Of a DNA stretch of 64,000 bases, positions 34,561 through 46,079 are shown one piece after another; position 1 is the stretch's first letter, and each line of letters begins with the position of its first letter. The notes under the pieces are model-generated. The model did not search any database. It had not been told where the DNA came from and saw only the letters and a program-made list of their open reading frames with translations. The position numbers were made by a program, and so were the translations under genes. Where the stretch lies: the NCBI RefSeq assembly GCF_021730395.1, contig NC_069375.1, positions 11,617,001 to 11,681,000 of the forward strand, read 5' to 3'. The stretch is from Mercenaria mercenaria. Lineage: Eukaryota; Mollusca; Bivalvia; Venerida; Veneridae.

Positions 34561-34564
34561 TACA

Positions 34565-35770
34565 GTCCCCGAAACTGGTTTTAATCAGCAGGTGACTAAA
34601 ACACTATTGGTGTGTTATTCTTAATGTCAACATTAGATATCAGTATATACCAACAGTTGAACAGTTTGAACAAAACTAAACAGAATGTCAATATGTTTGG
34701 TTGTTACTATCGTTCCTCTAGTACACGAAATGTCTAACTTGCAGTGTGAGGTTAAATCAATACCTTTTTACGATTTCTTGTCAGATATCTTTAAACATTT
34801 TGTTTTTAACCTTATTGCATTACTGATGTGTTACTACCATATTATCTTTAATATAATTTGATTGATATCTTAATTAATTGAAAATAAAAGCCTTTAATAT
34901 TACTGAATTGGATATCGTTTCTGGCTTATCGAATGACCTAGACCGGTAACAAATATCTGCAAACAATAAAATCTGCACACAGATTTTGAAGTTTTATATC
35001 CATGGATTGATCTAGATAAAAAACTTGACGACGATATTATGTTGAGATGCTATACATGTCATAATACCGTATGTGCCTAGATATTAACATTAACATTAAC
35101 ATAAAATGCCATTGATCAGTATTTGATATAGACAGATTTTACATTAATTTAGTTATCTAACTACAATTTATTACAATTATCTATCAGGTGTAGGTTAGCC
35201 ACTGCTAGTACTAATATAAAATAATTAGTGTTATAATATACGGATCCTTTTAAGAGACACCCTCGTTTCATTAAGTTTAATGTTGAATTGAACTAACGAC
35301 GTCTATTTTTATAGTCCGGTGTGTAACCATTGGATCGCTGTGATGTAACCTAAAAGACTATTTAAGACACTAATGTTTTCCATACCCTATCTGTTACTTA
35401 TACTTTGTGTATTTTCAATATATTAAAATCATATACATACCAGCACTTATTTAAAAATCAATATTACATTCGTTCTATGTTGATGTATTTCACCTGCACA
35501 GAAAAAAATATTATAAGTATAAAACATTGATGAAAACCTAATACTTGAAATGAATAGCTATGATCTAAGATCAAATATTTAAACAAGATATTTTTTTTTG
35601 TATAGATACTGCATGTTTAAAGATAAAAAGAAAGAGCGCATTCTTAATATTCTTCTATTCATATTTTATGTATAAAAAGAAATAACGACAGCTCTACTTT
35701 CTAAACGTTATAACCTTTCAACGTTTATGTATGGTGGCTGTTTTATGCCATTTCGTTATTCCATTCTGTC
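34565..35770. other. Intergenic DNA, nothing recognised
   Basis: AT-rich, with no frame longer than about 60 codons and no repeat that I can name. Confidence 0.5.
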
Positions 35771-35968
35771 GCAGCGACACAACGACGGAAGTCTTTTAGG
35801 CGCCCCGCTAAATGTCACTCCACAAAACGTCGTTATGGCTCCCCGACAAACGTCGCCTCGCCTAATGTCGCCCCGTCGAACATCGCCCCGACAAACGTCG
35901 ACACGACATACGTCACCACGCCGAACATCGGCCCGACAAACGTCATCTTCTCGCCTTCCAGAGTGACA
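35771..35968 (+). repeat. 15-bp-period minisatellite (CGCCCCGACAAACGT)
   Basis: Eight or nine imperfect units of cgccccgacaaacgt, interspersed with cgtcgaacat and ctaatgt variants, after a unique tctgtcgcagcgacacaacg leader. Because 15 is a multiple of three, one frame stays open as an SPRQTSPRRTS-type repeat. No gene context supports translation. It shares vocabulary with 7530-7606. Confidence 0.75.
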
Positions 35969-36022
35969 TTACAGTATTAATTATTTGGAGATAAAATTAG
36001 CAAGATTTAATAGTAATGATAT

Positions 36023-36102
36023 GAGCCGCGCCATGAGAAAACCAACATATTGCATTTGCGACCAGCATGGATCCAGAGCAGCCTGCGCATCCACGCAGAG
36101 AG
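36023..36102. mobile_element. Long-hairpin MITE, half copy
   Basis: gagccgcgccatgagaaaac to cgcatccacgcagag matches one arm of the hairpin family. The second arm is absent, and the break coincides with the truncated end of cGLR locus G. Confidence 0.7.
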
Positions 36103-36107
36103 AGTGG

Positions 36108-36488
36108 TGTGGTTGCAAAGGATCTCTGCGTAACCATTTTCTACCAACGGAAAAAAAATAATCTGCCAGTCAGTTTTCCAGTAAAGTCATGACTGAACGA
36201 ACCTTGCAAACAATCTCCGCGAAGGAACGGTTTCCACTGAGAGTATAGGCGACGTTCTGTTACTTTTACATGTGCATACCCCTCTCTCCATTTACATACG
36301 CGTTCGATCTCAACACCGTCCCGGTGAGTAACAATAAGGTAGTCAAACTCACCGGGAAATTTTATACTCGTTCTTTCGGCCATACTGCCAACTTTGAGAA
36401 TTCTCAGACGGTGGTATGGACCTAACCAGTCAACGCTGGCCGTAACTCTGTGGACAATCTCCTTCACAAGTGTATCAACGACCAAAAC
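36108..36488 (-). pseudogene. cGAS-like receptor pseudogene, locus G
   Basis: A stretch of about 114 codons equals the N-terminal third of locus F: VDTLVKEIVHRVTASVDWLG, then GSMAERTSIKFPGEFDYLIV and GSFSHDFTGKLTG. The first coding segment is missing, because a deletion joins the upstream intron acceptor (gttacag) to the VDTLV codons. The rest of the protein is cut off by a half hairpin MITE. The GS and ExD motifs survive, but no complete enzyme could be made. The flank 36490-37740 is colinear with 61620-62600. Confidence 0.85.
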
Positions 36489-36489
36489 A

Positions 36490-37750
36490 ATCTGTAACTA
36501 CGAAAATATAATAAATGGTAAACATTAGTTTATTCACAAATACACATTAATCAACATCAGTTTTTGAAATCTTTGGAAAATATTTAAAAAAAAGAGAGAA
36601 TTGAAGAAAGAGTTGGCCACTACCCAAGATGAAATTTAAAAAAATGTGAATCATGTCTCAATTTTAATATCAAGTTTAGATTTGAAACATACGGGACTTG
36701 AATAAAATATTACTGGATGTGATGCCCCTAGGACGTTTTCTATCACAATACGCTGGCACTGAAATAGTGATTACAAATTACACAGAATCGTTTTAACAAA
36801 GGTAATGGATTTATCGCTTGACCTGATTACTAGATTAAACGTGTATCTTGTTTAAACGTAGTACTTAAATTAAATTAAATGATACAGCACATTGATAGAA
36901 ATTAACTGCAACGTTATTAATGTCGACCTTTATAGATCTAAAAGTTTCAAAATATCAAATTGGCGTCTTTTTTCATATGTACTAGTAATTGGTCTGCATT
37001 TAGAAAAATGGCTTCTATGTTTTTCTTCTTGTTATATAAGTGTATTGGTTGTCATTGTATAATCAGAACGTATGTGGAAGCAGTGGTCGAGAGGGCTAAG
37101 ACGCATTCCTAAGGAGGTGAAGGCCCCTGGTTCGAATCCTTGCTACTCCCATTGCGGTGTGTCCTTCGGCAAGGCACTTTATAACGATTGCCTCAGTCGA
37201 CCCAGCTGTCAATATCAGCCTTTGTTCAGTCATAGACCTAACATTTGAAGGTTTCTTTAAAAGGACAATTATCCGAAAAGTTTAGAATTACAGGGTGCAT
37301 TTTCAATTATTTCCTCATTTTTATTGAAATTTTAAACTAAGGAAATAAAATAAATAACATTGATGATGTAACCAATACCTCTTACAAATAAACACGGAAC
37401 AGATCAGATAAAAATAGGAAAATAAACGAAAAAGAAAACAAACAAACGTAGAATGACCTTAGACTTATTTAGTGATCTATTTTGTGATGTTGGATTGCTG
37501 TTATAAACGAGTTTGTAAGAATGAAATTATAAAATATTAAATATTTGAGAAATAGATAAACGAAAATAATCCACGTCAAGATAGACAAATGCTACTTATG
37601 ATTTATGACTTGTCCTCCTGTGTATAAGATCGAATAATTCAATAATACACTATGTTAAATGCTATTGAATAAATTTTTTAGATTGAAATATTGATTGTGA
37701 AACTTTATAACTGGCAAGTGTTAACAATCCGTGCATGATTAAAAATTATA
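36490..37750. other. 5' flank of locus G, duplicate of the flank of locus F
   Basis: From ctgtaactacgaaaatataa onward the sequence follows 61620-62600 with small indels, down to gttaacaatccgtg. The SINE at 37076-37235 interrupts it in this copy only. No gene. Confidence 0.6.
37076..37235 (+). mobile_element. tRNA-derived SINE, second family
   Basis: The A box-like agtggtcgagagggctaaga and B box ggttcgaatccttg are followed by gtgtccttcggcaaggcact, a SINE body phrase conserved in many marine animals. It is absent from the corresponding place near 61.95-62.15 kb. Confidence 0.7.
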
Positions 37751-37754
37751 ACAA

Positions 37755-37911
37755 GCGGGCACCTGGGTAGAACCACCGACCTTCCGTAAGCCAGCTGGAT
37801 GGCTTCCTCACATGGAGAATTCAACGCCCCGAGTGAGGCTCGAACCCACATCGATGAGGGGCAAGTGATTTGAAGTCAGCGACCTTAACCACTCGGCCAC
37901 GGAGGCCCCTG
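37755..37911 (-). mobile_element. tRNA-derived SINE, copy 2 (3' truncated)
   Basis: Reverse complement of the family at 9321 and 58799: aggggcctccgtggccgagt, then B box gggttcgagcc, body to ggtgcccgc. The distal tail is missing. Confidence 0.75.
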
Positions 37912-38894
37912 CCGCTTTTGAATAAAAGATAACATCTAAATGCACAATAATATGATAATGATGACAGCTATGTATTTTAACATTACTTCCCTGCATTGCC
38001 TACGTATTTCATTAAAGTTAAGGTTTTAGAATAAAGCATTGTGTAAAGAATTGTGTGAAACTTTATTTAGCACAACATTGGAGAAAAAGGTACAATGTGA
38101 ATGTTCATTCTAAAATATCAGGATATATCCCTCTCGCATTTTATAGTTATCTCCATTCTTTATCAAACCCAAACACACAAAGTTCACCTTGACTTATTTG
38201 ATATAATAAATGTAATCAGTGCAGTGCTTTTTAATTATTTTAATAACATATGAAACCAAGAAACAAAAGCATATTTTTGTTTTTTTTTACCTCCCTTGTT
38301 TTGTTTTTGCCATTTTATACATATGCTTTTAAATGGCAAAAAGTACATTATAAGACAGACAACATGGTTTATTTTGACATTTTTCCATGTAATGTAAGTG
38401 TTTTGCAGAAGTAGCAACTTATAGCAACTTATTACAAGAGATTTTTCTCCCTTGAGCACAGCACAAATAAATCCATCTAAAAGTCACAAGATAGAGTTTT
38501 ATGGTCCATTTGAACTTGTTTAACACATTAACATTTTTGTATTATACAAAGTTCAAACATCACATTTTAGAGAAATTTAAATTATAAGATAATGGAAAAT
38601 AACGTCGCCATTTTGAAATCAAGATGACCTCATAATTAATGATAGTAACATGTTACCAATTGATTTTGAGAGACTGTGTGGTTAAACTTTCCTAGTAAAA
38701 CAACGTCGTAAAATGTAGTAAAATGAAAAAATGTTTTCCTACATGGGCATAAGAAAATAAAATTTAAGCGTTATTTTTTCAAATGAACACATAGATTCAT
38801 TTTGTATTTTGTATCGTCTAAGGCGTTTAAAATCATTTTTTACATATAGGTCTGCCTTTGCAAATAACCACGTGGAATTCTCTTCTTTTATCTA
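37912..38894. other. 3' flank of locus D, nothing recognised
   Basis: AT-rich sequence without recognisable genes or repeats. Confidence 0.5.
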
Positions 38895-40301
38895 TCACAG
38901 TATTTTTTTCTGGAAATATCTCTCAAAGCATTTGACACAGTTTTCTAGTTCAAGATGTTTGTTGACCAGTGGAGAAGACTTAATGTAGGACGCAAACCCC
39001 GTCATGTAACCATTTACGATTTTGATATCGGCTGTATTTGGATTTTCAGTACAGCTAATGTCCTCAACCGACTGGAGCATTGCTTCGATTTCGATTAGAA
39101 AGTGTTCACAAGGGAACTTAAAATCTTTGCTGTCCATTATGTTATGGTCTTTGATGAAAATACTGGGGATATGTAACTCGAATTTGTCACCTCGCATAAG
39201 AAAGCGAACCAAACGGCTGAATTCAATTTTCTCTTCGGTTTTTCTGGTGAAAAGGTAATGAAGACAGGTTGCCACTAGTTTTTTGAAACACATTGCTAAA
39301 TTTGCAGTTTCTTTACAGTAACACGCATGTTTTAGAACAAGTGTTTTCCATGCGTATGAAGACATGAAACTGTACCCTCCTCCACTACTGAAAATGTATT
39401 TCAATAGCTTGTAGCACTCCCGATGGTGCTTACTTAAACCGCGAACGAGTTCCACTTCGGTTTCGGTAAAAGTAAGACGGAAACACAAGACACACGACGT
39501 ACATGAAACGGGCTCGTGACATGGAATTAGCATGAACTTGCCATGTGCTTCAATTTTCTTCCAGAAGTCGGCATGGAAAGTATCATCTTTCTTAATTATG
39601 TCTTCGGAAAGATCCACTTCGAATGCTGGAGTAATGTCAACATTAATTGTTATTTTCTTTCCTCTGCGGCTGTGGGGTTCCCATAGAAACTGTGGAGTAA
39701 AAGCGGGTCCATGCTTTTGTATGTTTTTGTTGACAAGCATCCGACCTGTCTGTCTAGAACAAAACAGATCGTCCTTTAAGTATTTGATTATTTCCCCAAC
39801 CTCGTACATAAAGGCATTTCCTAACGTATCAAAATACCCTGGGAAAATGCCCGAAAATCCATGAGTAAAAGCCCCCTGTAAATAGTCACCATAAAGCCAT
39901 TTTTTCCATATCCTTTGCAACTGGGGATCTGTTACTTTTATATGCGCATATCCCCTATTCTGCTCACAGCTCCTATTTACTTCTACTCCTTTTTGGTCAA
40001 GAACAACAAGATAGTCGAACTCATCGGGACTTCCAACTTTTGTTCCTTCTGCCATACTTCCTACTTTGACCAGACGCGAGAATGGAAGCCATATTACGTT
40101 TGAACTGACTGCCGCCACTATGATCCCTACTAAATATTCAACAGCAAATATTATATCTGTAACTTCATCACTAGATATTTGGAAGTCTATGCGTTTTTTC
40201 AGTATATCGCGAAAGAAATACGTCAGTTTACAATTCTTTTCTTCTTCCAAAACATTATCCTCTTCATATCTAGCTGTCTCTTGCCTAGCTTTCTCAGCCA
40301 T
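38895..40301 (-). CDS. cGAS-like receptor (Mab-21 nucleotidyltransferase), locus D, intact frame
   Basis: 468 aa from the ATG of MAEKARQETARYEE. Signature: GSMAEGT at 81-87, E94-F-D96, third Asp D222 in VDITPAFEVD. The N-terminal helix region KNCKLTYFFRDILKKR is shared with F and E. The Mab-21 lobe contains SYAWKTLVLKHACYC and KFPCEHFL. Candidate metal ligands are H253/C261/C267/C273 and H325/C327/C329/C338. The C-terminus NCVKCFERYFQKKIL keeps the CxxC also found in C and F. The cGAS zinc thumb is absent: ELVRGLSKHHRECYKLLKY is contiguous. Expected role: cytosolic ligand-gated synthesis of a cyclic dinucleotide (family knowledge). The upstream acceptor is tttaaag|GTCGTTG, weaker than the tttcag at the same place in E and B. 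It lies between the two halves of the duplicated block and has no partner. Confidence 0.9.
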   Translation of the reverse strand: MAEKARQETARYEEDNVLEEEKNCKLTYFFRDILKKRIDFQISSDEVTDIIFAVEYLVGIIVAAVSSNVIWLPFSRLVKVGSMAEGTKVGSPDEFDYLVVLDQKGVEVNRSCEQNRGYAHIKVTDPQLQRIWKKWLYGDYLQGAFTHGFSGIFPGYFDTLGNAFMYEVGEIIKYLKDDLFCSRQTGRMLVNKNIQKHGPAFTPQFLWEPHSRRGKKITINVDITPAFEVDLSEDIIKKDDTFHADFWKKIEAHGKFMLIPCHEPVSCTSCVLCFRLTFTETEVELVRGLSKHHRECYKLLKYIFSSGGGYSFMSSYAWKTLVLKHACYCKETANLAMCFKKLVATCLHYLFTRKTEEKIEFSRLVRFLMRGDKFELHIPSIFIKDHNIMDSKDFKFPCEHFLIEIEAMLQSVEDISCTENPNTADIKIVNGYMTGFASYIKSSPLVNKHLELENCVKCFERYFQKKIL

Positions 40302-40319
40302 CAACGACCTTTAAATAGA

Positions 40320-42430
40320 CCGTAGAAATTAAACTTCAAATTCTATATAGATTCTCCGTAAGGGTATAGATTCCTGAAATTATAGTAAAATAATTACAAT
40401 GTATTACCGATTATGTTTAATCAAACTGCGAATTTTATTGGTCGCAAAAACTTCAGACTTAATGATTTACCCCAAGAGAGGCCATGTTAAAGACAAACAG
40501 AATTAAATCTAAAAGCGGTACAATTCGAGATCTGCTGTGCAAATGATTTAAAATATATATAACGTGTAAGGTTCGCTCCCTGACCGCCTAATTCAAAAGA
40601 CGTGAAAAATCGCTTTGCGCTCAACATTAAGAGGATAGTTTAGGACTTGTCAATCCGGTGTCTGTATAATGTGACTGGGTTGGGTATCCTTACTGATTAA
40701 AGTCGATACGTCCGTTTTTTTTGAAAGACAATAATATTTTTAATTAAGTCAATACAAAATATGAACGTTTTACTTATAATTAGTTCTTGTTTAGAGCACA
40801 AATAAACCTAAACATTTGACTTACCGGCAAGACATCTACGAACAAATATTTTTAAAACGAAACAACACACCTTGATGTTTTTATTTAAGATGCGTAATAT
40901 TACAAATTGGATGACCTAGAAGAAAACACAGATATCAGATAAAGTGACGACGATCAATGTTTGCGCATAGTACATGTTTTTTTATCTATTATCTCATGGA
41001 CTATATTCTTTTATCAAAACAGCTGTATAGATCATTTAAAATTAAAATCTCTACGAGCTAAATAATTGCGACTGTGATTGTGCGTTCTATATTGCATGTT
41101 TAACTAGGAGTTGAGTTTAGGTTTACTGCGCATAGAGGGTACTAGTATATTTGGTCAGGCTATTTACCTCCTTCTTGTACCGTAAATTAAATTCCGATGG
41201 ACTTATGAATTTCTTTATCCCAGTATAAAACGATAGTAACAAGCACTTTCAAAGCTCCCAAAAAGTGGTACCCGCTGTGTTCTTTTGCCTGTTTCCTCCT
41301 TATCTACTTGCTTTACTTTATCTATGTATTATTGGGCAATTACAAATTGTTTACACATTTATACATTCATTATTGTTTCATATCGTTTCGGGGAAGCCTA
41401 GGTTTTGGAAGATGACTGCTCCTACAGAATCTTTTTTCTTACTTATTTTCTATTTTAAGGAAACAAAACATGATGACGTAATAAGATCACAAATATTTAT
41501 TCTTTTGCTTTCACATATTTTTGTGAAGACTTTTTAGCTATAAAACGCAACACAAACAATCAGCTTATTTCAGTTAAGCCGCTATTCTTCTAGGAATTAT
41601 TTAACTCATCAACTAAAACTAAACTCATCAACATTTAAAAAAAAAAAGAAAAAAAAAAAAGAAAAAGAAAAAAAAAAGAAAAATAAAACACAGAATGCGA
41701 CCGGGTAGTGAACTTTATTTGAGCTGAGCACTATGTTACTCATGTATATACAATTTTTGAGTAAATCATTTAAGTTATAAAGGTCATTTTCTGAAATCAT
41801 TTGGATAACGGTATAACTAGCATACTGCAGACGACTATATGAGATAGGATTCAGCTTGGGATACACCTCTTTTACTGAAGTCATTTCGTTATCGCCTTTC
41901 ACAAAGCGATACATGTAATACTTTCCTAGCTATGTTCTTTATGTCCGTTTAAAGTCAAGCTTAATGGTATTCATAACTTTTTCTTTAGATGTCTTTATGG
42001 ACATCAATACACACGCAACCCTTTTGTTATAGTCTACAGTTCTCTCTGAAAGGCAGAACCGTGCCAACAAGACAAACAGACAAACACATGGAGATATAGA
42101 AAGAACGAGACCTATTAAAAGAAGTAGGTCGCAACAGCGTCAAAACCGTTTCTTTCTAACAACATGTTTTTTTTTTTTTTTTTTTAGATGAACGTTCAAG
42201 TAAAAATGATATTCTGAAGAACAAATTTGTAGACGTAACACTTTTACATTCTACAAAACGCAGCTTTATATAAAGAAGCATACAGGCTTGAAATAAAGAG
42301 TATAAAGAAATTTATATCTTACTTTAAATTTCTTTTATTTACATAAATATATATACAATATATTTTACGATTTTTTTCACATGTATTCGCAGTCATGAAA
42401 TGGTTGCCGGATCTGAGCAAGGACAGTAAT
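40320..42430. other. Spacer between loci D and C, nothing firm
   Basis: AT-rich. It holds an A-rich tract at 41637-41690 and a poly-T at 42167-42186. No domain is recognised in the short frames. It lacks similarity to the spacer before locus A except for its last ~50 bases. Confidence 0.5.
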
Positions 42431-42434
42431 ATCA

Positions 42435-43837
42435 TTATAATATGGCCTCACTGAAGTATTGTTTGTAACATTCCAAACATTTTGTCAATTCTGTGTTGCT
42501 TTTGACAAAAGGTAGGAATTTCGGCAGAGGTAATGTTGACACGTATGGCTCAGCACCAGTGACGCGGCTGTTTACAATTTTCAGGCTTCTGTCATCTACT
42601 TCTGTAGTTTCTCTGCAGCTTATACCTTCAATCGATTATTTCTATTTCCTGCAAAAATTGTCCACAAGGAAACTTATAATCTTTGCTGTCAAGAATATTG
42701 TGCTCTTTAAAAAAGACGCTAGGAATGTTCAACACAAATTTCTCTCCTGGCATAAAGACACGCGCTATTCGGCTAAGTTCAATTTTCTCTTCCGTTTTCC
42801 TGTTAAACATATAATGCAAAGATGAGGCCACCAACTGTTTGAAACACACTGCTAAATTCTCAGTCTCATCACAATGAGAGCTGTGTTTCAGGACAAGTGT
42901 TTTCCAAGCATAAGATGGGAAAATGTATAACCATGACGACTGTTGAAAATATATTTCAAGAGTTTGTAGCAATCTTTGTGATGCTGACTTAAACTCCGAA
43001 CCAATTCAACCTCGCTTAGAGTAAAAGCCAAGCAGAAGCACTGCCTGGCTTCACAGGATGCGTTATTACGGCATGAAATAAGCAGACATTTGCCATGTTC
43101 CTCTACCTTCGAAAAGAAGCGTAGATCAAACGTATCTTTGGCAGAAATGATATCAGTTGATATGTCTATCTCAATGGCTGGGGTAATGTCAACACCCATG
43201 GTAATTTTCTCACCAGAACGCTTGGATTTCCAAACGAATTTTGGCGTAAAGGCCGGTCCATGCTTTTTTACATCACAGATGAAAATTGTCTCCGATTTCA
43301 TTTCACCAATATTCGTTTTACATACAAGTCGTTCATCGTAATCCTGTAAAACATTGGATACTTCTTGCTGAAATGCATTTCCCAAAGTATCAAAATAATT
43401 GCTCAGCATATCTGAATCGCCCCTGGTGAAATCACTTTTTAGATATTCACCGTCCATCCATTTTCCCCATATGGTTCGCAAGTATGGGTCAGTGATTTTG
43501 GCATGTGCATATCCTCTTCTATTCTCGCATGTACGTTCAACTTCTATCCCACTTTGTTCTATCTTAAGAACAGTCAGGTAATCGAACTCATTAGGTTGAC
43601 ATACACTAGTACCTTCCGTCATGCTTCCTACTCTTACAACACGGGAAAATGAAAGCCATGCAACCTTTGAAGTAATCTTTGCCACCAGTGTTTCTACCAA
43701 AAAGTCCACACTTGATATGATATAATGTCCTTTATTTCGTCCCTTGTGACGCGGAAATTAATTCTTCTTTTAAGAAGGTTATGGAAATATTCGGTTAGCC
43801 TGTAGTTCTTTTCTTCTTCAGACTTTCTTTTGGACAT
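42435..43837 (-). pseudogene. cGAS-like receptor pseudogene, locus C (sister of A)
   Basis: Over roughly 260 aligned residues C differs from A at 8 positions (for example GSMTEGT for GSMAEGT, and VCQP for VGQP). It carries several small indels. There is a 5-base insertion at about 43717-43721 (the VDFLV codons), a frame change near 42915-42925 (YTFFPSYAW region), and a short deletion near 42630 after EGI. The ExD pair and VDITPAIEID survive within the longest open piece (42888-43709). Its C-terminal codons TELTKCLECYKQYFSEAIL are still legible and reveal what A has lost. Recently dead. Confidence 0.85.
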
Positions 43838-43859
43838 TTTGATACCTTTTGACTCTCCT

Positions 43860-44325
43860 TGATCCTTTCCTTTTTTCTTCTCATCAACTTCGAAGTTCTT
43901 TTCTATAAAAAAGGAGAATTACGTCGTATTATTACAACTCATTGATATAAATAGTCAAATAACATACATTTATAAGTGTTTGACATTTTACAAAAATATA
44001 ACAGGTGATTTGCGTTATTCTAACCTGATATTGACATTAAAGTGCAAAAACTATTGTCTGAAAAATATCCATACAGTATTTTATCGCTGAAGCTTTTGGT
44101 CTTTATTATTCATACAGATTCGGTTTGGGTCTGTAATTGAGAGGTAATGAAACAGGCAACATCCCTCATGCGCTTTTCTTACGTTTTTACACGGATATGC
44201 TTTAATCAAATAAAGCAACTCAATATTACAATCTATGTCGAATAAACTGTTTACCTGTCGGCAATATGTTCGCAGCTGTTAAATCTAACAAAACACCATA
44301 GCAACAAAACCTTGTTATGACATAT
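43860..44325. other. 5' flank of locus C, duplicate of the flank of A
   Basis: Colinear with 26.58-27.09 kb, including the probable 5' UTR splice acceptor, with short deletions. No gene. Confidence 0.6.
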
Positions 44326-45194
44326 CCCAGCCAGCATTCTATATCGGCCCGATATCAATCCGACGTCGTTGTCTATAACGGCCCGATATCGGCTTCAATA
44401 TCGGCTGCAAATAGGAATGATGTCGGCCCGACGTCGAAATAGTGTGACACGCAGTGCTTCAAAGTTTTCTTCAAATATACACTTTATAAATTCTCAGAAT
44501 AATTTACTTGAGAACAGATGTGTCTCGCATCATGTGTATGATGGTTATTTGATTTTATTGATATAATATTTTTATTTATTTTATATATTATATACTACAT
44601 GTTTTATACAGTTACGTACGTTTTCTGTATATTCTTAACACTATTAAAATTGTTCAATTAGAATTTTAAACATATTTATATTTTCATTTTTTTTAAATAT
44701 AAATATTTCTACGGCGGCATTCTACCTAAAATAAAAATGCATCATAATTATAACCTCCCTTTATTACATATAAAATTTTGATAAATACCGTCTACAAATT
44801 TTGTTTGGAACCTAGTTTGTTTAATTCTGGCATACATCATATTTGCTTAATAAATTAGCACAAATTAACATAAACAATTAGATTACTTTTTCACGTTTAT
44901 CAATAATATTTTGAAAAATATAGCTATATTAGAGAATCCAATATCGGTCCGATGTCAATCCGACTTACGAAATAGTTACACTGATGGATGTCGATCTACC
45001 GATTTCAATATTTTGCGGCAATTCAACGGTCCGATCTCGGCGATATATGATCATTTTGTGTCGATTCGCCGTAAAACCTAACTCACTCACTCACTCACTC
45101 CTCACAACGGCCCGACGTCAGTCCTATATCGGCACATTTTGCCGACATTCCGACATTATACCTATATCGGGCCGATATAGTCATGCTGGCTGGG
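44326..45194. mobile_element. 869-bp non-autonomous TIR element with known empty site
   Basis: The ends CCCAGCCAGCAT..CTATATCGGCCCGATAT are inverted repeats of about 30 bp. The inner flanks repeat cggcccgatatc and gacgtcgg motifs. The element is bounded by AT on both sides. The homologous site near 27090 in block 1 reads straight through (acatatgtcag), showing the AT duplication and a clean insertion after the block duplication. No transposase is encoded. An internal (CTCA)n tract lies at about 45084-45100. Confidence 0.85.
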
Positions 45195-45629
45195 ATGTCA
45201 GTATATACGTTAACTTTACTGTACATTCGCACATATAAAGCAAAAACTTAGATGTAAATGTATGCCTTTAGATACTTTAATATTCGTAAGTTATTCCAAC
45301 ATTATTCTACTAAAAAGATAACGATGAAGGAAGAGTTTATAAGTTGTTTGTGTCACAGATGACTTCTTTTCTGGGTTAAGTGCTATATGAACTGTACATC
45401 GTTCATCAGGAGTTCGTTGACCTACTTGGCATTGTACTTTTTTGCTCGTCAATTTACATTTTGTTGATGTTGTGAAGTATTGTCGCGGTAAAATGCGGCA
45501 GTTTAAATTATGCTTCATGCGATGTAGAGACCAACAGACACCTTTTAAACATGAAATATAACAATATGCTAAGTGTTTGAAAACGTGTTCCCTGATTTGC
45601 ATAACGGTAGTCGTCACTTGTTTTGTCCT
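45195..45629. other. Continuation of the duplicated 5' flank of locus C
   Basis: Matches about 27.09-27.55 kb of block 1, including gtatagaactgtacatcgttca-type unique sequence. No gene. Confidence 0.5.
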
Positions 45630-46070
45630 AATATGTATATGTAACATAGTCAACAAAGCGATTAGATTAATTGGCATGGTTAAGAGTACTTTCAGGTCTC
45701 TAAATAAAGAAATGTTTTTAACTCTGTATAAATCTTTAATCCGTTCAATATTGGACTATGGTGGTAGTGTATGGAATCCATCATTACAACTTCGTGCAAC
45801 ACGTTTAGTACTAGAATTAAAGGAATGAAATGTCATGATAAACTTATAGCCTTGAATTTACTAACGTTATATTACAGGTGTCATCGTTATAATTTGATCC
45901 AGCTGATTAAATGGTCATGAACATTTTGAAGGGGAAAAGTTTGTTGAATTCAATGACAATTGTACTCGAATTCGCATAAATATTGGAGCAACTTATATTT
46001 CAAAATATATAAGGACTTCCTCTTCCCTTTCTTTATAAACGGATACTCGTAAATGATGATGAGATAGCTT
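45630..46070 (+). mobile_element. CR1-like LINE fragment, copy 2
   Basis: Better preserved than copy 1: NKAIRLIGMVKSTFRSLNKE, then MFLTLYKSLIRSILDYGGSV and WNP, followed by broken LYYRCHRY-like and FEGEKFVEFNDN segments. Same truncation as 28138-28545, so it was carried by the block duplication. Confidence 0.65.
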
Positions 46071-46079
46071 TGGCAGTCT

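Noticed and set aside
41609-41914. 101-codon minus-strand frame (SVKEVYPKLNPISYSRLQYA...)
   Set aside because: It has a slightly protein-like middle, but it begins in ordinary DNA and ends in an A/T-run tail, with no splice borders or recognisable family. It could be a decayed exon; not supportable.
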